Below, one piece after another: positions 27,541 to 36,820 of a stretch of DNA of 64,000 nucleotides. The notes below the pieces were generated by a model, which had not been told where the DNA came from, searched no databases, and was given only the letters and a program-made list of their open reading frames with translations. The stretch covers positions 85,907 through 149,906 of the forward strand of contig NZ_WHNY01000009.1 of assembly GCF_013141695.1 (NCBI RefSeq), in the 5' to 3' direction. Made by a program: the position numbers and the translations under genes. Each line of letters opens with the position of its first letter. Position 1 is the stretch's first letter. Source of the DNA: Paenibacillus plantarum (GTDB lineage: Bacteria > Bacillota > Bacilli > Paenibacillales > NBRC-103111).

Positions 27541-29393
27541 GCGCCACGAATGCATGGCGCGTAAGAGAGCCAAAGCAATGCTGAACAAAAGATGAAGGCG
27601 GGCCCTTCGAAGCCGATGTACAGGCGGAGGCTTCAAACTACCTTAAGCTGCTGCGGTCAAAAGCCGTGGTGGTGAGCGTTAAGGAAAAGGCAGAGCCAGA
27701 CTCTGTCAGGTGAGTGTTACGGAGACGAACATAAGTCAATTGCTATTAAAATGTCGAAAGAGTAGGGATGTCATCAAAACCAGGAGGGAGTCGTTGGCCT
27801 GGGATGAGTCTAGAGGAAACCTGTTTACTGTCTAGATGGTGACCGGCATAAAGGCATCGTGAACGTAACATAGGCTTTTGTTCGGAACGTGGGAACCTAC
27901 GACTCCGATGCTAATGGAAAAATCCAAGCGGAAATCCCGCAAGGATGAAAGTACAGATGCGGAGTATAGGGGCGGAATAGCCCGTAGTAGCGATGAACCC
28001 ACTGAAAAGGTGGCGGAGCCAAGGGGTTGTGTTATCCAGTTTTGAAAATACGTCAACCGCGAAAGTGGGAGGAACAAATGAACAAAACAAAGTCGTATGA
28101 AATTTCAAAGCACACCGTATGGGAAGCTTATGAGCGAGTCAAAGCGAATAAGGGAGCAGCGGGAGTCGATGAAGAGTCGATTCAAAAGTTTGAGGAAAAC
28201 CTGAAAGCTAACCTCTTTAAAATCTGGAACAGAATGTCCTCGGGAAGTTACTTTCCCCCACCAGTTAAGGCGGTAGAGATACCGAAGAAGAGCGGCGGGG
28301 TGAGGATATTGGGGATTCCAACCGTCTCAGATCGTATCGCGCAAATGACAGCTAAACTGATCTTTGAGCCGATGGTGGAACCTATATTTCACAACGACTC
28401 TTATGGATACAGAGCGGGGAAATCCGCGATAGATGCGGTTCGAGTAACAAGAACCAGATGTTGGAGAAATGACTGGGTGTTGGAATTTGACATTAAAGGT
28501 CTTTTTGACAACATCGACCATGGGTTGCTTATGAAGGCAGTAAGAAAACATACAGACTGTGCGTGGATCATTCTCTACATCGAAAGATGGCTAAGAGCTC
28601 CGTTCCAAATGAAGAATGGAGACATCGTAGAACGAAACTCGGGCACGCCGCAGGCGGGGTCATCAGTCCAGTACTTGCGAATCTGTTCATGCACTATACT
28701 TTCGATAAATGGATGGGAATACAACATCCCCATAATCCGTGGGCAAGATACGCGGATGATGCAGTGATCCACTGTCGTACGAAAGAAGAAGCTGAACGAC
28801 TGCTTGAGCAACACAGAAATAGGTTCAACACGTGCAAACTCGAACTGCATCCGGATAAAACACGAATTGTGTATTGCAAGGATGATGACCGAAAAGAGGA
28901 GCATTCCGAAATTAAGTTCGACTTTCTGGGGTATACCTTTCGGCCAAGACGATCGAAGAATCGGTTTGGAAAACTCTTCATCAACTTTACGCCAGCAGTG
29001 AGTAACAAGGCATGCAAAGCGATGAGGCAGACGATTAGAGGATGGCGGATGCATTTGAAGCCGGACGTGGCCATTGATGACCTATCGCGGATGTTCAATG
29101 CCTCAATTAGAGGGTGGATCAACTATTATGGACAATTCTGCAAGTCGCAATTATATCCCGTTTTACGCCATATGAACGAGGCACTCATCCATTGGTCAAG
29201 AAGGAAATACAAGAAACTGGAGAGGCACAAGACGCGGGCGACAAATTGGATGGGGCGACTGGCAAAGAATCTTATTTGCTCACTGGCAGATAGGAATACT
29301 GCCTACGACTGGATAATGGGAGCCGGATGAGCTGAGAGGTTCACGTCCGGTTCTGAGAGGGCCTGAGGGTGCGATTCCCTCGGGCTACTTACC
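27539..29393 (+). mobile_element. Group II intron B nested in intron A
   Basis: It begins GTGCGCC, a canonical GUGYG start, inside the YADD codons of the intron A reverse transcriptase. It carries its own reverse-transcriptase gene and ends with a domain V (GAGCCGGATGAGCTGAGAGG near 29321, then TTCACGTCCGGTTC) and domain VI up to about 29393. At about 1.86 kb it is complete in size. It does not follow a terminator, so it belongs to a class other than IIC. The 3' end is good to two or three bases, set by requiring the outer reading frame to rejoin. Confidence 0.85.
28078..29330 (+). pseudogene. Intron B reverse transcriptase/maturase with one frameshift
   Basis: ATG 28078 has GGGAGG upstream. 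The first frame gives GAAGVDEESIQKFEEN, VEIPKKSGGVRILGIPTVSD, VLEFDIKGLFDNIDHG and SGTPQ. At about 28655 one base appears to be missing from CCGCAGGGCGGG. The next frame carries on with GGVISPVLANLFMHYTFD, ARYADDAVIHC, KFDFLGYTFRPR and the maturase part NASIRGWINYYGQF up to the stop, which overlaps domain V. No HNH endonuclease domain is visible. The single frameshift is either a recent mutation or a sequencing error; otherwise the protein is full length, about 417 residues. Confidence 0.8.
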
Positions 29394-29971
29394 GTAACAT
29401 CTTCGTCGCAAGTCTACGAGCAGGTCAGCGCGTCATGGAGTCGGTTACTTGCTTTGTGGAAGGAAAGTTAAAACTAAAGGTGAATCGAGAGAAAAGTGCG
29501 GTAGATAGACCATGGAAACGAAAGTTTCTTGGCTTTAGCTTTCTGAGTGATAAGAAAGCAACGATTCGAATCGCCTCACAGACCCTTTCACGATTTAAAG
29601 AGAAGGTTCGGGAACTGACGAATCGCACGCGTTCGATGTCTATGGAAAACCGCATCATGCAACTGAACCGCTACCTCATTGGTTGGATAGGCTATTTTAA
29701 ACTGGCTTCGGCAAAGAACCACTGTGGAAAATTTGATCAATGGATTCGTCGAAGACTGCGAATGTGTTTGTGGAAGCAGTGGAAACGGGTTCGCACCCGA
29801 ATCCGTGAACTTCGAGCACTCGGAGTGCCAGAATGGGCTTGTTTCGTCATGTCCAATTCAAGAAGAGGCGCATGGGAAATGTCTCGAAACATAAATAATG
29901 CCCTTCCTACTTCCTATTGGGAAGCGAAAGGGCTGAAAAGTTTACTTTCACGTTACTTGGAACTTTGTTAA
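29394..29971 (+). pseudogene. Intron A reverse transcriptase/maturase, 3' part
   Basis: The outer frame resumes with NIFVASLRAGQRVMESVTCF and has KLKVNREKSAVDRPWKRKFL, GFSF, then the maturase thumb MENRIMQLNRYLIGWIGYFK and the C-terminus YWEAKGLKSLLSRYLEL. The family's usual C-terminus is reached, so nothing seems deleted. With the 5' part it would make a protein of about 464 residues. Confidence 0.85.
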
Positions 29972-30061
29972 CCATTCGGAACCGCCGTATGCGGACCCGC
30001 ATGTACGGTGGTGTGAGAGGTCAGGGGCTAGCCGCCCCTATCTACTCGATTATCGAGTTTT

Positions 30062-30300
30062 AGTCTGGTGTAAAAGACCTTTTCATTCCTCACGCTCTCA
30101 CTTTGATCATTCGTTTTATATTCAGGGCCAACGCCGAAACGAGGCATTGTTCCGTAGCGTTACGGATGCCTCGTTTATGAGTATTGCTTAGGTTATGAGA
30201 TTGTTTCATAATTCCGAAAGTACCTTCGCACTAGATGCTCCGAAAACGCATGAGGTACCTATACTCGTATGTCTTACCCGTTCCTTATTGCGTTCTGTGG
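30062..30300 (-). pseudogene. DDE transposase C-terminal remnant (IS1182/IS5-like)
   Basis: On the minus strand one frame reads YEYRYLMRFRSI, a stop, then CEGTFGIMKQSHNLSNTHKR and ATEQCLVSALALNIKRMIK. The E-G-T-F-G-x-x-K pattern holds the catalytic Glu of DDE transposases of this type, and the A-L-A-x-N-x-x-x-M tail is their usual end. The N-terminal part is missing. Confidence 0.5.
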
Positions 30301-30349
30301 CTTCATGGAAAGTGCACGTCAGTCTAACGACATGAAAATACCTATTTAG

Positions 30350-30372
30350 AACCTTGATAAATCAAGGTTTTT
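30350..30372 (+). terminator. Intrinsic terminator next to a third intron fragment
   Basis: AACCTTGA and TCAAGGTT pair around TAAA, followed by a T run. A group II intron 5' end begins eight bases after the T run. Confidence 0.7.
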
Positions 30373-30379
30373 TCTGTTT

Positions 30380-30735
30380 GGTGTGCCCAGTGGCACGCAT
30401 TATCTAGTTGGTGAAGGTCCAACCAAGGGAGAGACCAAGCCACCCTTGTAGCTAGGATGCCTGAGTATGGCAAATCTGTGCGTAAAAGCGCACTGACAAA
30501 AGGACTTGTCAGAGACAGGGAGAGCAAAATACCAGGCCGTAAATCAAGTGAATCCTGTCGCATCGTTAAAAAGGCCTCGCAAGAGGCAGCCGAGTCTCGC
30601 AGAAATAGACGAAGGCCATGGAAGCTATGTAGAACTTGGAACAATAGCGAAGAACCCTCCGGTGTATAGGTATCGGCATGGTATGAAAGATAATGTAGTG
30701 AACTGGGGAGACCCTCTCTTGCACGATTTTTTTTA
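30380..30735 (+). mobile_element. 5' fragment of a third group II intron
   Basis: The sequence starts GTGTGCCCAGTGGCACGC and continues with TTGGTGAAGGTCCAACC, the domain I opening of a group II intron. Typical later 5' RNA pieces (GGAACAATAGCGAAGAACCC, then GTATCGGCATGGTATG) follow. No reverse-transcriptase gene comes after it, so only the 5' third of an intron remains. Open frames on either strand here are shadows of structured RNA. Confidence 0.65.
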
Positions 30736-31139
30736 GAAACCGTACGGCACAAACATATGCGCATAATCGTTGTTGGATTTTGGTGGAGGATTGACTCTTC
30801 ACTAATTATAACAGATTGTTAGAAAATCGATGGCTGCCGATTTACTGAGAAGCCTCGTTACGCTCCTTCAAAGCATAAGGACATCTCGCGAATGCTCGCT
30901 CATTCGCAGAATTTCACGTGTTGTCTTAAATAGGAGTTTAAATCAGTGGATAGTGTAGGCTAGGCAGTTCCGTTTGAGTGCATGCGGGAACAGAAGGTGT
31001 TGAACGATTTACAACATCTTCCAAGAAATAGTTATGCTGTACGCCTCTCTCCACAAGTTCCTTGAGGATTCACTCTCTCAAATCTCGACGGATCTCTGCC
31101 CTCCAGCATAAGATGCTCATTGTGCACTCAAGACTGTTT
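30736..31139. other. Unrecognised stretch between intron and IS remnants
   Basis: All frames are broken and I see no named motif. It may be decayed intron or IS DNA. Confidence 0.3.
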
Positions 31140-31380
31140 GCGGAAACGCTGCAGGTCTTGATGGAAGGTAGAACTGGACACACATCTGGATTACGAGAAG
31201 CACGACGTCCGAACGAGAAAACGATGAACAAACGAGACGGGAAGTCCAAAAGACCATCATCAGCGAATACAGAAAGCATGAAATTGTGGTTCACCAGGAT
31301 CATCAGGGAGAATTTAAACCTATCGTGGTGACGTATCATCAATCAAGCGTAACTCAAAACATAGCCATGCACGAGAGACA
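31140..31380 (+). pseudogene. IS256-family transposase N-terminal remnant
   Basis: ELDTHLDYEKHDVRTRK, then after a frameshift KTIISEYRKHEIVVHQDHQG, EFKPIVVTYHQSS and VTQNIA match the conserved N-terminal region of IS256 (Mutator-type) transposases, where the usual reading is E-x-x-x-H-L-G-Y...K-T-V-x-x-x-x-G-x-x-E-I-x-V-P-R-D-R. The DDE core is absent. Confidence 0.65.
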
Positions 31381-31593
31381 TACATGAGATTTATAGGACA
31401 GCACATTGGTGCGGCGGCCGCGAAGAGGGCTTACTGAGTTCATATATGATTCAACAAAAGACCAGTTTTGTTGTAAGTTGTTAATAAAACGTTTGTTTGA
31501 TACAATGTAATTAGTAGATTTTAGTAATTTCAAGGGTTTATTCTGGGGGAAGCAGTTGTTATTTCCTGGAGAATTTGGTGGGCAGTAAAACGA

Positions 31594-32320
31594 AAACAAC
31601 CGCTGGGTCAAGCTGACCCAGCTTGTGCCCTGGGCTTATGTGGAGAAGAAGTATGCCAATCGTTTCGCAACTCCTTCCGTGGTCAGAAGGCCGTCTCCAT
31701 TCACATAGCTCTAGGGTCTCTTATTATCCAGGAACGCCTGCAGCTCTCGGATCGGGATACAGTCGAACAGATCGCGGAAAACCGTATTTGCAGTATTTCA
31801 TTGGTCTTTCCAGGTTCCAACTCGACCCGCCCTCCCATCCCTCGCTTATTACGTCATTTCCGAAATCTACTCAGAAAATTATGGATAGAAGTCAATAGAT
31901 CCTCGCAATCGTAGGAACATGACGATGACGGAAATGAACCAAAGTCAAACTCCAATGGAATACGGAAGCGCTCGATCTGTTGTGAATGAAGCTCGCGAAA
32001 AGCTTGAAGGGATAACCGATACGCTGCATGCACCTGTTATGGGTCAAGCGAAGAAACCAAGAACTTATCGCAAGAAGGCTCTGCTCGCAATGCCTATTTG
32101 GCCATTTCCAAACCGCGTCGCGCGGGAGTCAAGTGAAACGCAAAGCGGTCGATCAACAACTGCATTATGTGAGACAAAATCTACGAATCAAGAAACAATC
32201 GTTAACAGAGCTCATCCTAAAACAGTATCGTGATCTCCTCGTGATTCAGGAGTTGTACTGGCAGCAACGGCAGATGTACGAGCGCAATAACCACCCAATT
32301 GAATAAAGCATTGAATAATA
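31594..32320 (+). pseudogene. IS5-like (DUF772-type) transposase remnant
   Basis: Across frames one can read NRWVKLTQLVPWAYVEKKYA, QKAVSIHIALGSLIIQERLQ, DTVEQIAEN, PYLQYFIGLSRFQLDPP and later KPRRAGVKRKAVDQQLHYVR. These are the N-terminal and middle parts of an IS5-type transposase. At least four frameshifts are present, and the C-terminal DDE segment is missing before the next gene. Confidence 0.7.
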
Positions 32321-32517
32321 TCAGTAATCAAATTGAAAGAAGTGCTGGCGGATCTTGCTTACATCGTCAGCAAAAGACTCGAATCATAAATTAGACGTGC
32401 GTAGCCTGGATACAAGACAGACGAAGCTTGAAAAGTGATCTTTACACAATTATCATATAATAGGTTATTTTGCATAATGATATTAAATATGAGCCTATAT
32501 AGAAGGGGGATAACCTT

Positions 32518-33546
32518 TTGAAGAAATTGTTGAGTATTAAAATGCCATTTATATATAGTTATAAAGAATATGCATTACCTTTGGCAATTATGTCACAGAG
32601 TGAATCTTGTTTTCCCTGGATTCTTAGTAACTTCTTACAATTGTATATAAGGATGAAATATCCGACTGACGTGCATTGGCTCGATTTTTATCTTGTAAAC
32701 CGTTTCTTCTACCACCCGAACAACCCTTTTTTAGAAATTGAGAAGGTACGTTATTCCACTGTTACAAATGCTGATAGGCAAAATGAATTCATCATAAATA
32801 GTATAAAATGTAATAAATATGTTTATTTAGCATGCGATGAATATTACTTAAAACATCGTTCAAGTTATATGAAGATACATAGTTGGAGTCAATTATTAAT
32901 ATATGGATACGACATGGAAAAAGAAACATACAATATTTTAGATTACACCAATGGTAAACTTAGTACAATAACATGCTCTTTTTCTGAAATCATTATTCAT
33001 ACTAACAGTTATGTGAATATATGGTTATTGGAATTTAATGATGCAAATTATGACCTAGACTTGAATCTGGTAATTCAATTACTGGAGGATTATATTGAAT
33101 CCTATGAGTCATTCAAAAGGATAAATTTTTTGCCTAAACCCAATTATAGTTCAGTATTTGGACAGAGAATTTATGATTATCTAGTTGAATATTATCAAAG
33201 CCATTATGAGAGTGATCAAAATTATTATAACATATTACCGTTGCAAATATTATTGGAACATAAAAAATGTTTACATAATTTAATGAATTATATTGAGGAT
33301 AAGAATATCCATACTTTTAGTTCCAATTTACACAAAGAGTTAACAGAAGTTTTAAATAAGGCCACAATAATAAGGAACTTATATATCAAATATTTGGTGG
33401 ACAAGAAAAATAGACATTTGAGAGAAGTAATTGCCAATATTCAAGAACTAAGAAAATTAGAGTACGATGTGTTGCTTAAGTTTCTTAGAGAATTAAAAAA
33501 AATAGACCTCGAAATAAAAAGTCTCTTAGGACAGTCAGTAACTTGA
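32518..33546 (+). CDS. BtrH-like protein C, 342 residues, Cys and His both replaced
   Basis: It starts at TTG 32518 with AAGGGGG ten bases before it. The N-terminus KMPFIYSYKEYALPLAIM lines up with protein A (NMPYIYQPRKHFLSCLDY) but has Ala where A has its Cys. In the middle, YVYLACDEYYLKHRSSYMKI then HSWSQLLIYGYDME has Ser124 at the place of the conserved His. NILDYTNGKLSTITCSFSEI follows, then the C-terminal VFGQRIYDYLVEYY and LLEHKKCLHNLMNY. This copy seems to have lost the presumed Cys-His pair, so it may bind but not catalyse, or use other residues. A TATAAT-like box lies at 32456. Confidence 0.55.
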   Translation: MKKLLSIKMPFIYSYKEYALPLAIMSQSESCFPWILSNFLQLYIRMKYPTDVHWLDFYLVNRFFYHPNNPFLEIEKVRYSTVTNADRQNEFIINSIKCNKYVYLACDEYYLKHRSSYMKIHSWSQLLIYGYDMEKETYNILDYTNGKLSTITCSFSEIIIHTNSYVNIWLLEFNDANYDLDLNLVIQLLEDYIESYESFKRINFLPKPNYSSVFGQRIYDYLVEYYQSHYESDQNYYNILPLQILLEHKKCLHNLMNYIEDKNIHTFSSNLHKELTEVLNKATIIRNLYIKYLVDKKNRHLREVIANIQELRKLEYDVLLKFLRELKKIDLEIKSLLGQSVT

Positions 33547-33581
33547 TTTTTGCGAATCCTTAACCTGAGTAGTAAAAATGG

Positions 33582-33611
33582 ACTGACTTGTGGCATTATC
33601 CGCAAGTCAGT
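33582..33611. other. Hairpin after BtrH-like gene C
   Basis: ACTGACTTGTGG can pair with CCGCAAGTCAGT (one G-U pair) around a six-base loop. No T run follows, so it could be an RNA-stabilising hairpin or a weak terminator. Confidence 0.4.
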
Positions 33612-33736
33612 GTAAGTATCTATAACGGGTAGTTGATTCTATGGGGAAAACCATTGAGTCTAATATGTCAATACAAAAGTTTAAAAAATTATTGCCGTCA
33701 ATTAACTTCGAAAAAATGATTCTTGACGTAATAATG

Positions 33737-34260
33737 TTAGAGAAATCGAATCGTTTTAAAGTTAAATCCTTTTAGGGATAGGTATTTAGCAATAGAGACC
33801 AGTTGGATCTTATGTTCCAGTAAATGGTAAGGAATTACATTGATTTTTGTATTTTCATTAAGTATTTCTAATGATTCAAATAATCTCTTGTAAATGTCGA
33901 GTCCAAAATAAAATTCTCCTATAGGTTGGAAATCATTAGAGAACTTACCAAATAAATTTTCGGAATTCAAATATTCTTGAAGTTGTTTAATAATTAAACT
34001 TGGATCTAATTAAAAATCCATTGATCTAGAAGTAATTAATTAAATATAATCAACCATGGTCAAAGCTGTTTCTAGCATTTTGATAAAGCTTTTTCAAATT
34101 CGACAAAAGATAGAGTTGTATTCTCAAATATAAATTTATCAGTAAAACCAGAAATATATAATTTCTTTTCAGAAAGATTAGTTACATCGGGTTCAATAAC
34201 ATTGCTCAAGTTCCCATTTAAAACACTGGGAATATTTGCTTCCAATCAAGATCTTGTCAA
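33737..34260 (-). pseudogene. Broken BtrH-like gene (fifth copy)
   Basis: On the minus strand, LSEKKLYISGFTDKFIFENT followed by TLSFVEFEKAL corresponds to the region after the Gly-Tyr-Asp turn of the other copies (compare MYLTEFYSGKFDTKKIPYDE). After a frame change come SLIIKQLQEYLNSENLFGKF and YFGLDIYKRLFESLEIL, then YHLLEHKIQLVSIAKYL, matching IYDYLVEYY...LLEHKKCLHNL of copy C. The N-terminal third is missing and stops interrupt it. It shows that the family was even more numerous here. Confidence 0.6.
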
Positions 34261-34279
34261 TTGTAGTAAGTCATTATTA

Positions 34280-34507
34280 ACATGATTTTATAAGAGGAAA
34301 AAAGACAAGAATAGATACCTTAAATGATCCTCGTCAAGTGTCTCATAGCTAAAACCAGCTAATAGTTTGTCAACATTTTTCTCTTAAATTTACTATGAAA
34401 TGGAAGTATACTAAAATTAACGAATTTCTGAAGGGTTTGCTCTTGTCGATGAAGACTTGTCCATCACTTTTTCCTTTTGAAATATCCAGGCCAATAACTG
34501 GATTCAT
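34280..34507 (-). pseudogene. IS110-family transposase N-terminal fragment
   Basis: Read on the minus strand from ATG 34507, NPVIGLDISKGKSDGQVFID gives the first DEDD-domain strand of an IS110 transposase (G-L-D-I-S-K-x-x-S). The frame is lost after about 35 codons. It is the N-terminal part of an element whose remainder is absent here. Confidence 0.65.
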
Positions 34508-34700
34508 AACGCACTCTCTCTATTTAAAATTGCCGGTACCCCTAAGTACTGCTCGCAGTTCTACAACTCGCTTGTTATGCGAGATCTATCGTCTCAACCA
34601 GCTTAAACATGGTTTCTACAAGTAGGGGCGATCAGTTTTAGCGATGGGTTACAGACCCAGGGGAACTACCGATCTGCCCCGGCTACCGAGAAATACACCA
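34508..34700 (-). ncRNA. IS110 left-end region, possible bridge RNA remnant
   Basis: The 190 bases upstream of the IS110 start codon look like the conserved non-coding left end of these elements. In IS110-family members this interval encodes the bridge RNA that pairs with target and donor DNA. Partly complementary GC-rich pieces (GGGGCAGATCGG, CCCCTGGGTC on the minus strand) suggest structure. With the transposase destroyed, any RNA is probably functionless. The call rests on position alone. Confidence 0.3.
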
Positions 34701-34712
34701 CTAAAATGAAAA

Positions 34713-34742
34713 GAGGTCAACCAGTAAAAAATGGTTGACCTC
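34713..34742. terminator. Hairpin, terminator-like on the minus strand
   Basis: A perfect 11-bp stem (GAGGTCAACCA with TGGTTGACCTC) has an 8-base loop. On the minus strand it is followed by TTTTC. Confidence 0.5.
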
Positions 34743-34981
34743 ATAATACGATAGGTATCTAGCTGAGACATCTCAGAATTGAAGTATTGTGACACAGAAG
34801 CCTAAGAAGCTTCGCAAGCAGATTTGTAAATTGTAAACACATGCTGTAAAAACTGTAATAAAGATCCTGAAACATTAGTGTTCATAAATTAAAACAAATT
34901 TACGCGATATATTTATCATGTACACTTGAAAAAAATAAACAATTAAATATGTTAATTCCTCTGAGCTTAACTCTAGAAAAG
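34743..34981. other. Spacer without recognised gene
   Basis: The frames here are short. A minus-strand frame that runs through it overlaps the next hairpin and is not believed to be a gene. Confidence 0.3.
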
Positions 34982-35042
34982 AAAAAAGGTACTCATAATC
35001 TGAACATTTTTTCAAAGGTTCAGATTCTAGGCACCTTTTTTT
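34982..35042. terminator. Long composite hairpin, terminator-like
   Basis: AAAAAAGGT pairs with ACCTTTTTT and, inside, ATCTGAAC pairs with GTTCAGAT, with a T run at the right end. It could stop transcription from either side between the IS110 debris and the ATP-grasp operon. Confidence 0.6.
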
Positions 35043-35195
35043 AGTCCAATTTGACGTTCTCAACCTAGAAGTGCGCATCACTTTGCCCTTGGCAAAACGT
35101 CGAAGGTAAGCAGCTGCGTTCTATTGCTAAGCGTGTAAAGTTGTCGCTGGAGACGAAGACAAATCAGTCATATGTACCCACATTTTAATTATGTC

Positions 35196-35213
35196 TGCAA
35201 TAATATTATTGCA
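35196..35213. promoter_or_regulatory. Perfect 18-bp palindrome
   Basis: TGCAATAATATTATTGCA equals its own reverse complement. It lies about 110 bases beyond the 3' end of the ATP-grasp gene. It may be a protein-binding site or chance in AT-rich DNA. Confidence 0.25.
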
Positions 35214-35318
35214 ACTATTATGATTGGTGAAAGAACGGGGTTAGGGTCGCTCTTGTAAAAAAGTTTCTAACAGAAGGTGATTTTATTAAAAATGTCACAA
35301 AGATTTAAAACTGGATTC

Positions 35319-36560
35319 TTATCTGGAATTGCTAAAATCAACTAGCATATTTTGAAATTTTACGTAATCTTTACCATAAAAAAGAACGTAAACCCGATAC
35401 ATTGATTTTGAACCCTCGGTCTCTGTTTTGGCAAAAGTATAAATCAAGAATTTATTCCGATCATCAGGTTCTAATAAATTCGTGAGTTCACTTAATATTT
35501 CTTTGAAACCTAGAGAATAAGACTTATCAAATTTACGATACATTGAGTGTATATATGGGTAGCTATTAATTAACCTATTTACTACAGGTAGTAAATAGGT
35601 AACCTGAGTAAGTCTCGCGTTAATTTCGATAATCGGATAAATGAATCCCTCTCTATCAATAATGGAGTCGATTCCACAAATTCCACGATATCCACGTTCC
35701 TGTAAGATTTCTCCTAATCTAACTAACTCCTGACTGTACTGATGAATTACTAATGAATGAAAGTCAGGTGTATAATTTGTGCCTTCATACACTCCATTCA
35801 AATCAATCTTTTGCTCAGTAACAGCAATCACTTCAACTTTGTTTTCAGCTACCCATAATTGACCATTAATGCATCTGGCGTCACAGTACCAACCTTCAAT
35901 TAGTAATTCAAAAGTTGTGCTACGTCGTTGAATAAACTTCAAAAAGGTATTGAAACCTTCGGTGTTCTCAATAATTCTTAGACCTTTTCCTGAAGAACCG
36001 AAGGGAATCTTAATAACACACTTCCTAAAGCCCGATTCACATAACTTATGATAGGCTGACTGAAGTTCATTAATATTATAACAGAAATATCCTTTTGTAA
36101 TGTTGAAACCATACTCTTCAGCCAAACGCCGCGTAGTAAATTTATTGTTTATAGACTTGACAAGTTCGGGACTGCCTCCGAGTATTTTTAGTTCCCGAAT
36201 CCATCCGTTCTCAATATAAGATTCCTCACTAAAGATATAAGGTATTAAAAGCGAGTTATCATGTTGCAACTTGGATAGTGTTTCTGAGCGAAACTGCATA
36301 ACTATTTGAGGTAATTGGATGCCCCATGATTGTAAATATTGCAGATAATCATAATCCAATGTGTAATTCATCAGAACGATATCATGGGGCTCTGCGATAA
36401 AAAGTTGCTGCTGTTCCTGTTGTTTCACAAGCTCTAATTGTAACTTGTCTGTCATACTAGGGAAAACCTGGCTGGTATTCCAAAGTTGTTCTTGATTGAT
36501 ATTAAAATACCAGATAGCTATTCTACTATCTTCAATCATCAATTTTCTTGGATTCCTCAT
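35319..36560 (-). CDS. ATP-grasp ligase, possibly loading the adjacent carrier protein
   Basis: The 413-residue protein has an N-terminal pre-ATP-grasp half with DIVLMNYTLDYDYLQYLQSW, then NNKFTTRRLAEEYGFNITKG, typical of the segment before the ATP-grasp core. The core has CVIKIPFGSSGKGLRIIENT (phosphate-binding loop), LLIEGWYCDARCINGQLWVA and the metal-binding end YRGICGIDSIID then PIIEINARLTQVTY (E-x-N). ATP-grasp enzymes join a carboxylate to an amine or thiol through an acyl phosphate. Its start overlaps the carrier-protein stop by four bases. In butirosin biosynthesis the ATP-grasp enzyme BtrJ attaches Glu to the carrier BtrI, so a like role is inferred. The actual substrate is unknown. 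Confidence 0.7.
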   Translation of the reverse strand: MRNPRKLMIEDSRIAIWYFNINQEQLWNTSQVFPSMTDKLQLELVKQQEQQQLFIAEPHDIVLMNYTLDYDYLQYLQSWGIQLPQIVMQFRSETLSKLQHDNSLLIPYIFSEESYIENGWIRELKILGGSPELVKSINNKFTTRRLAEEYGFNITKGYFCYNINELQSAYHKLCESGFRKCVIKIPFGSSGKGLRIIENTEGFNTFLKFIQRRSTTFELLIEGWYCDARCINGQLWVAENKVEVIAVTEQKIDLNGVYEGTNYTPDFHSLVIHQYSQELVRLGEILQERGYRGICGIDSIIDREGFIYPIIEINARLTQVTYLLPVVNRLINSYPYIHSMYRKFDKSYSLGFKEILSELTNLLEPDDRNKFLIYTFAKTETEGSKSMYRVYVLFYGKDYVKFQNMLVDFSNSR

Positions 36561-36820
36561 GATAATTTGTTCAGTTTCTTGAGAGTAATCTCTGTAATTT
36601 TATTTAACGAACTAAAATTTTCAAATAATAGCTCTTTATCATCAAACATAATGTCAAACCTCTCTTCTATTTCAACAATAAGTGAAATGGTTTTAAGGGA
36701 GTCTAACCCAATTGTCTGGAGATCGTCAGAATCCCAATTCCAATCGCCTTGGAATTTAGTAATTGCTACCACATATTGAAGTATAACTGCCTTGATTTCA
36801 TTAATTTCCATTACGGTCAT
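36557..36820 (-). CDS. Acyl/peptidyl carrier protein, 87 residues
   Basis: The phosphopantetheine site is clear: LQTIGLDSLKTISLIVEIEE, with the modified Ser in D-S-L. The size and four-helix pattern are those of a free-standing carrier protein. It overlaps the AraC-type regulator gene upstream by 20 bases and the ATP-grasp gene downstream by four bases, so the three are co-expressed. A Sfp-type activating enzyme is encoded at 50491. The neighbour BtrH-like protein C (32518) is on the other strand 3 kb away. Confidence 0.85.
   Translation of the reverse strand: MTVMEINEIKAVILQYVVAITKFQGDWNWDSDDLQTIGLDSLKTISLIVEIEERFDIMFDDKELLFENFSSLNKITEITLKKLNKLS

Larger units (their letters stand above)
26311..30045 (+). 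mobile_element. Group IIC intron A, interrupted by a second intron
   Basis: The 5' part (CGCCCAGCATGGGCG, then GGGTGAAAGTCCCG) and a domain V-like hairpin near 29983-30015 (CCGCCGTATGCGG, CGCATGTACGGTGG), followed by a domain VI ending in CCCCTATCTAC, frame the element. It begins immediately after an intrinsic terminator, and its reverse transcriptase resembles those of B.h.I1-like group IIC introns. Without the inserted intron B it is about 1.88 kb, the expected size. The end points are good to a few bases. Its reverse-transcriptase gene is cut in two, so it cannot make its own protein unless intron B splices out. Confidence 0.85.

Noticed and set aside
28575..29122. Two long minus-strand frames of 159 and 142 codons
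   Set aside because: They are antisense shadows of the intron B reverse transcriptase, which has all its motifs on the plus strand.
30342..30764. A 140-codon minus-strand open frame and two plus-strand frames
   Set aside because: They lie inside the structured 5' RNA of a group II intron fragment and have no protein-like pattern or ribosome-binding site.
34621..34690. Possible tRNA-like stretch
   Set aside because: The bases look structured, but no cloverleaf or T-loop signature fits. The position matches an IS110 left end better.
34875..35081. A 68-codon minus-strand frame
   Set aside because: It overlaps a long terminator-like hairpin and has no ribosome-binding site.
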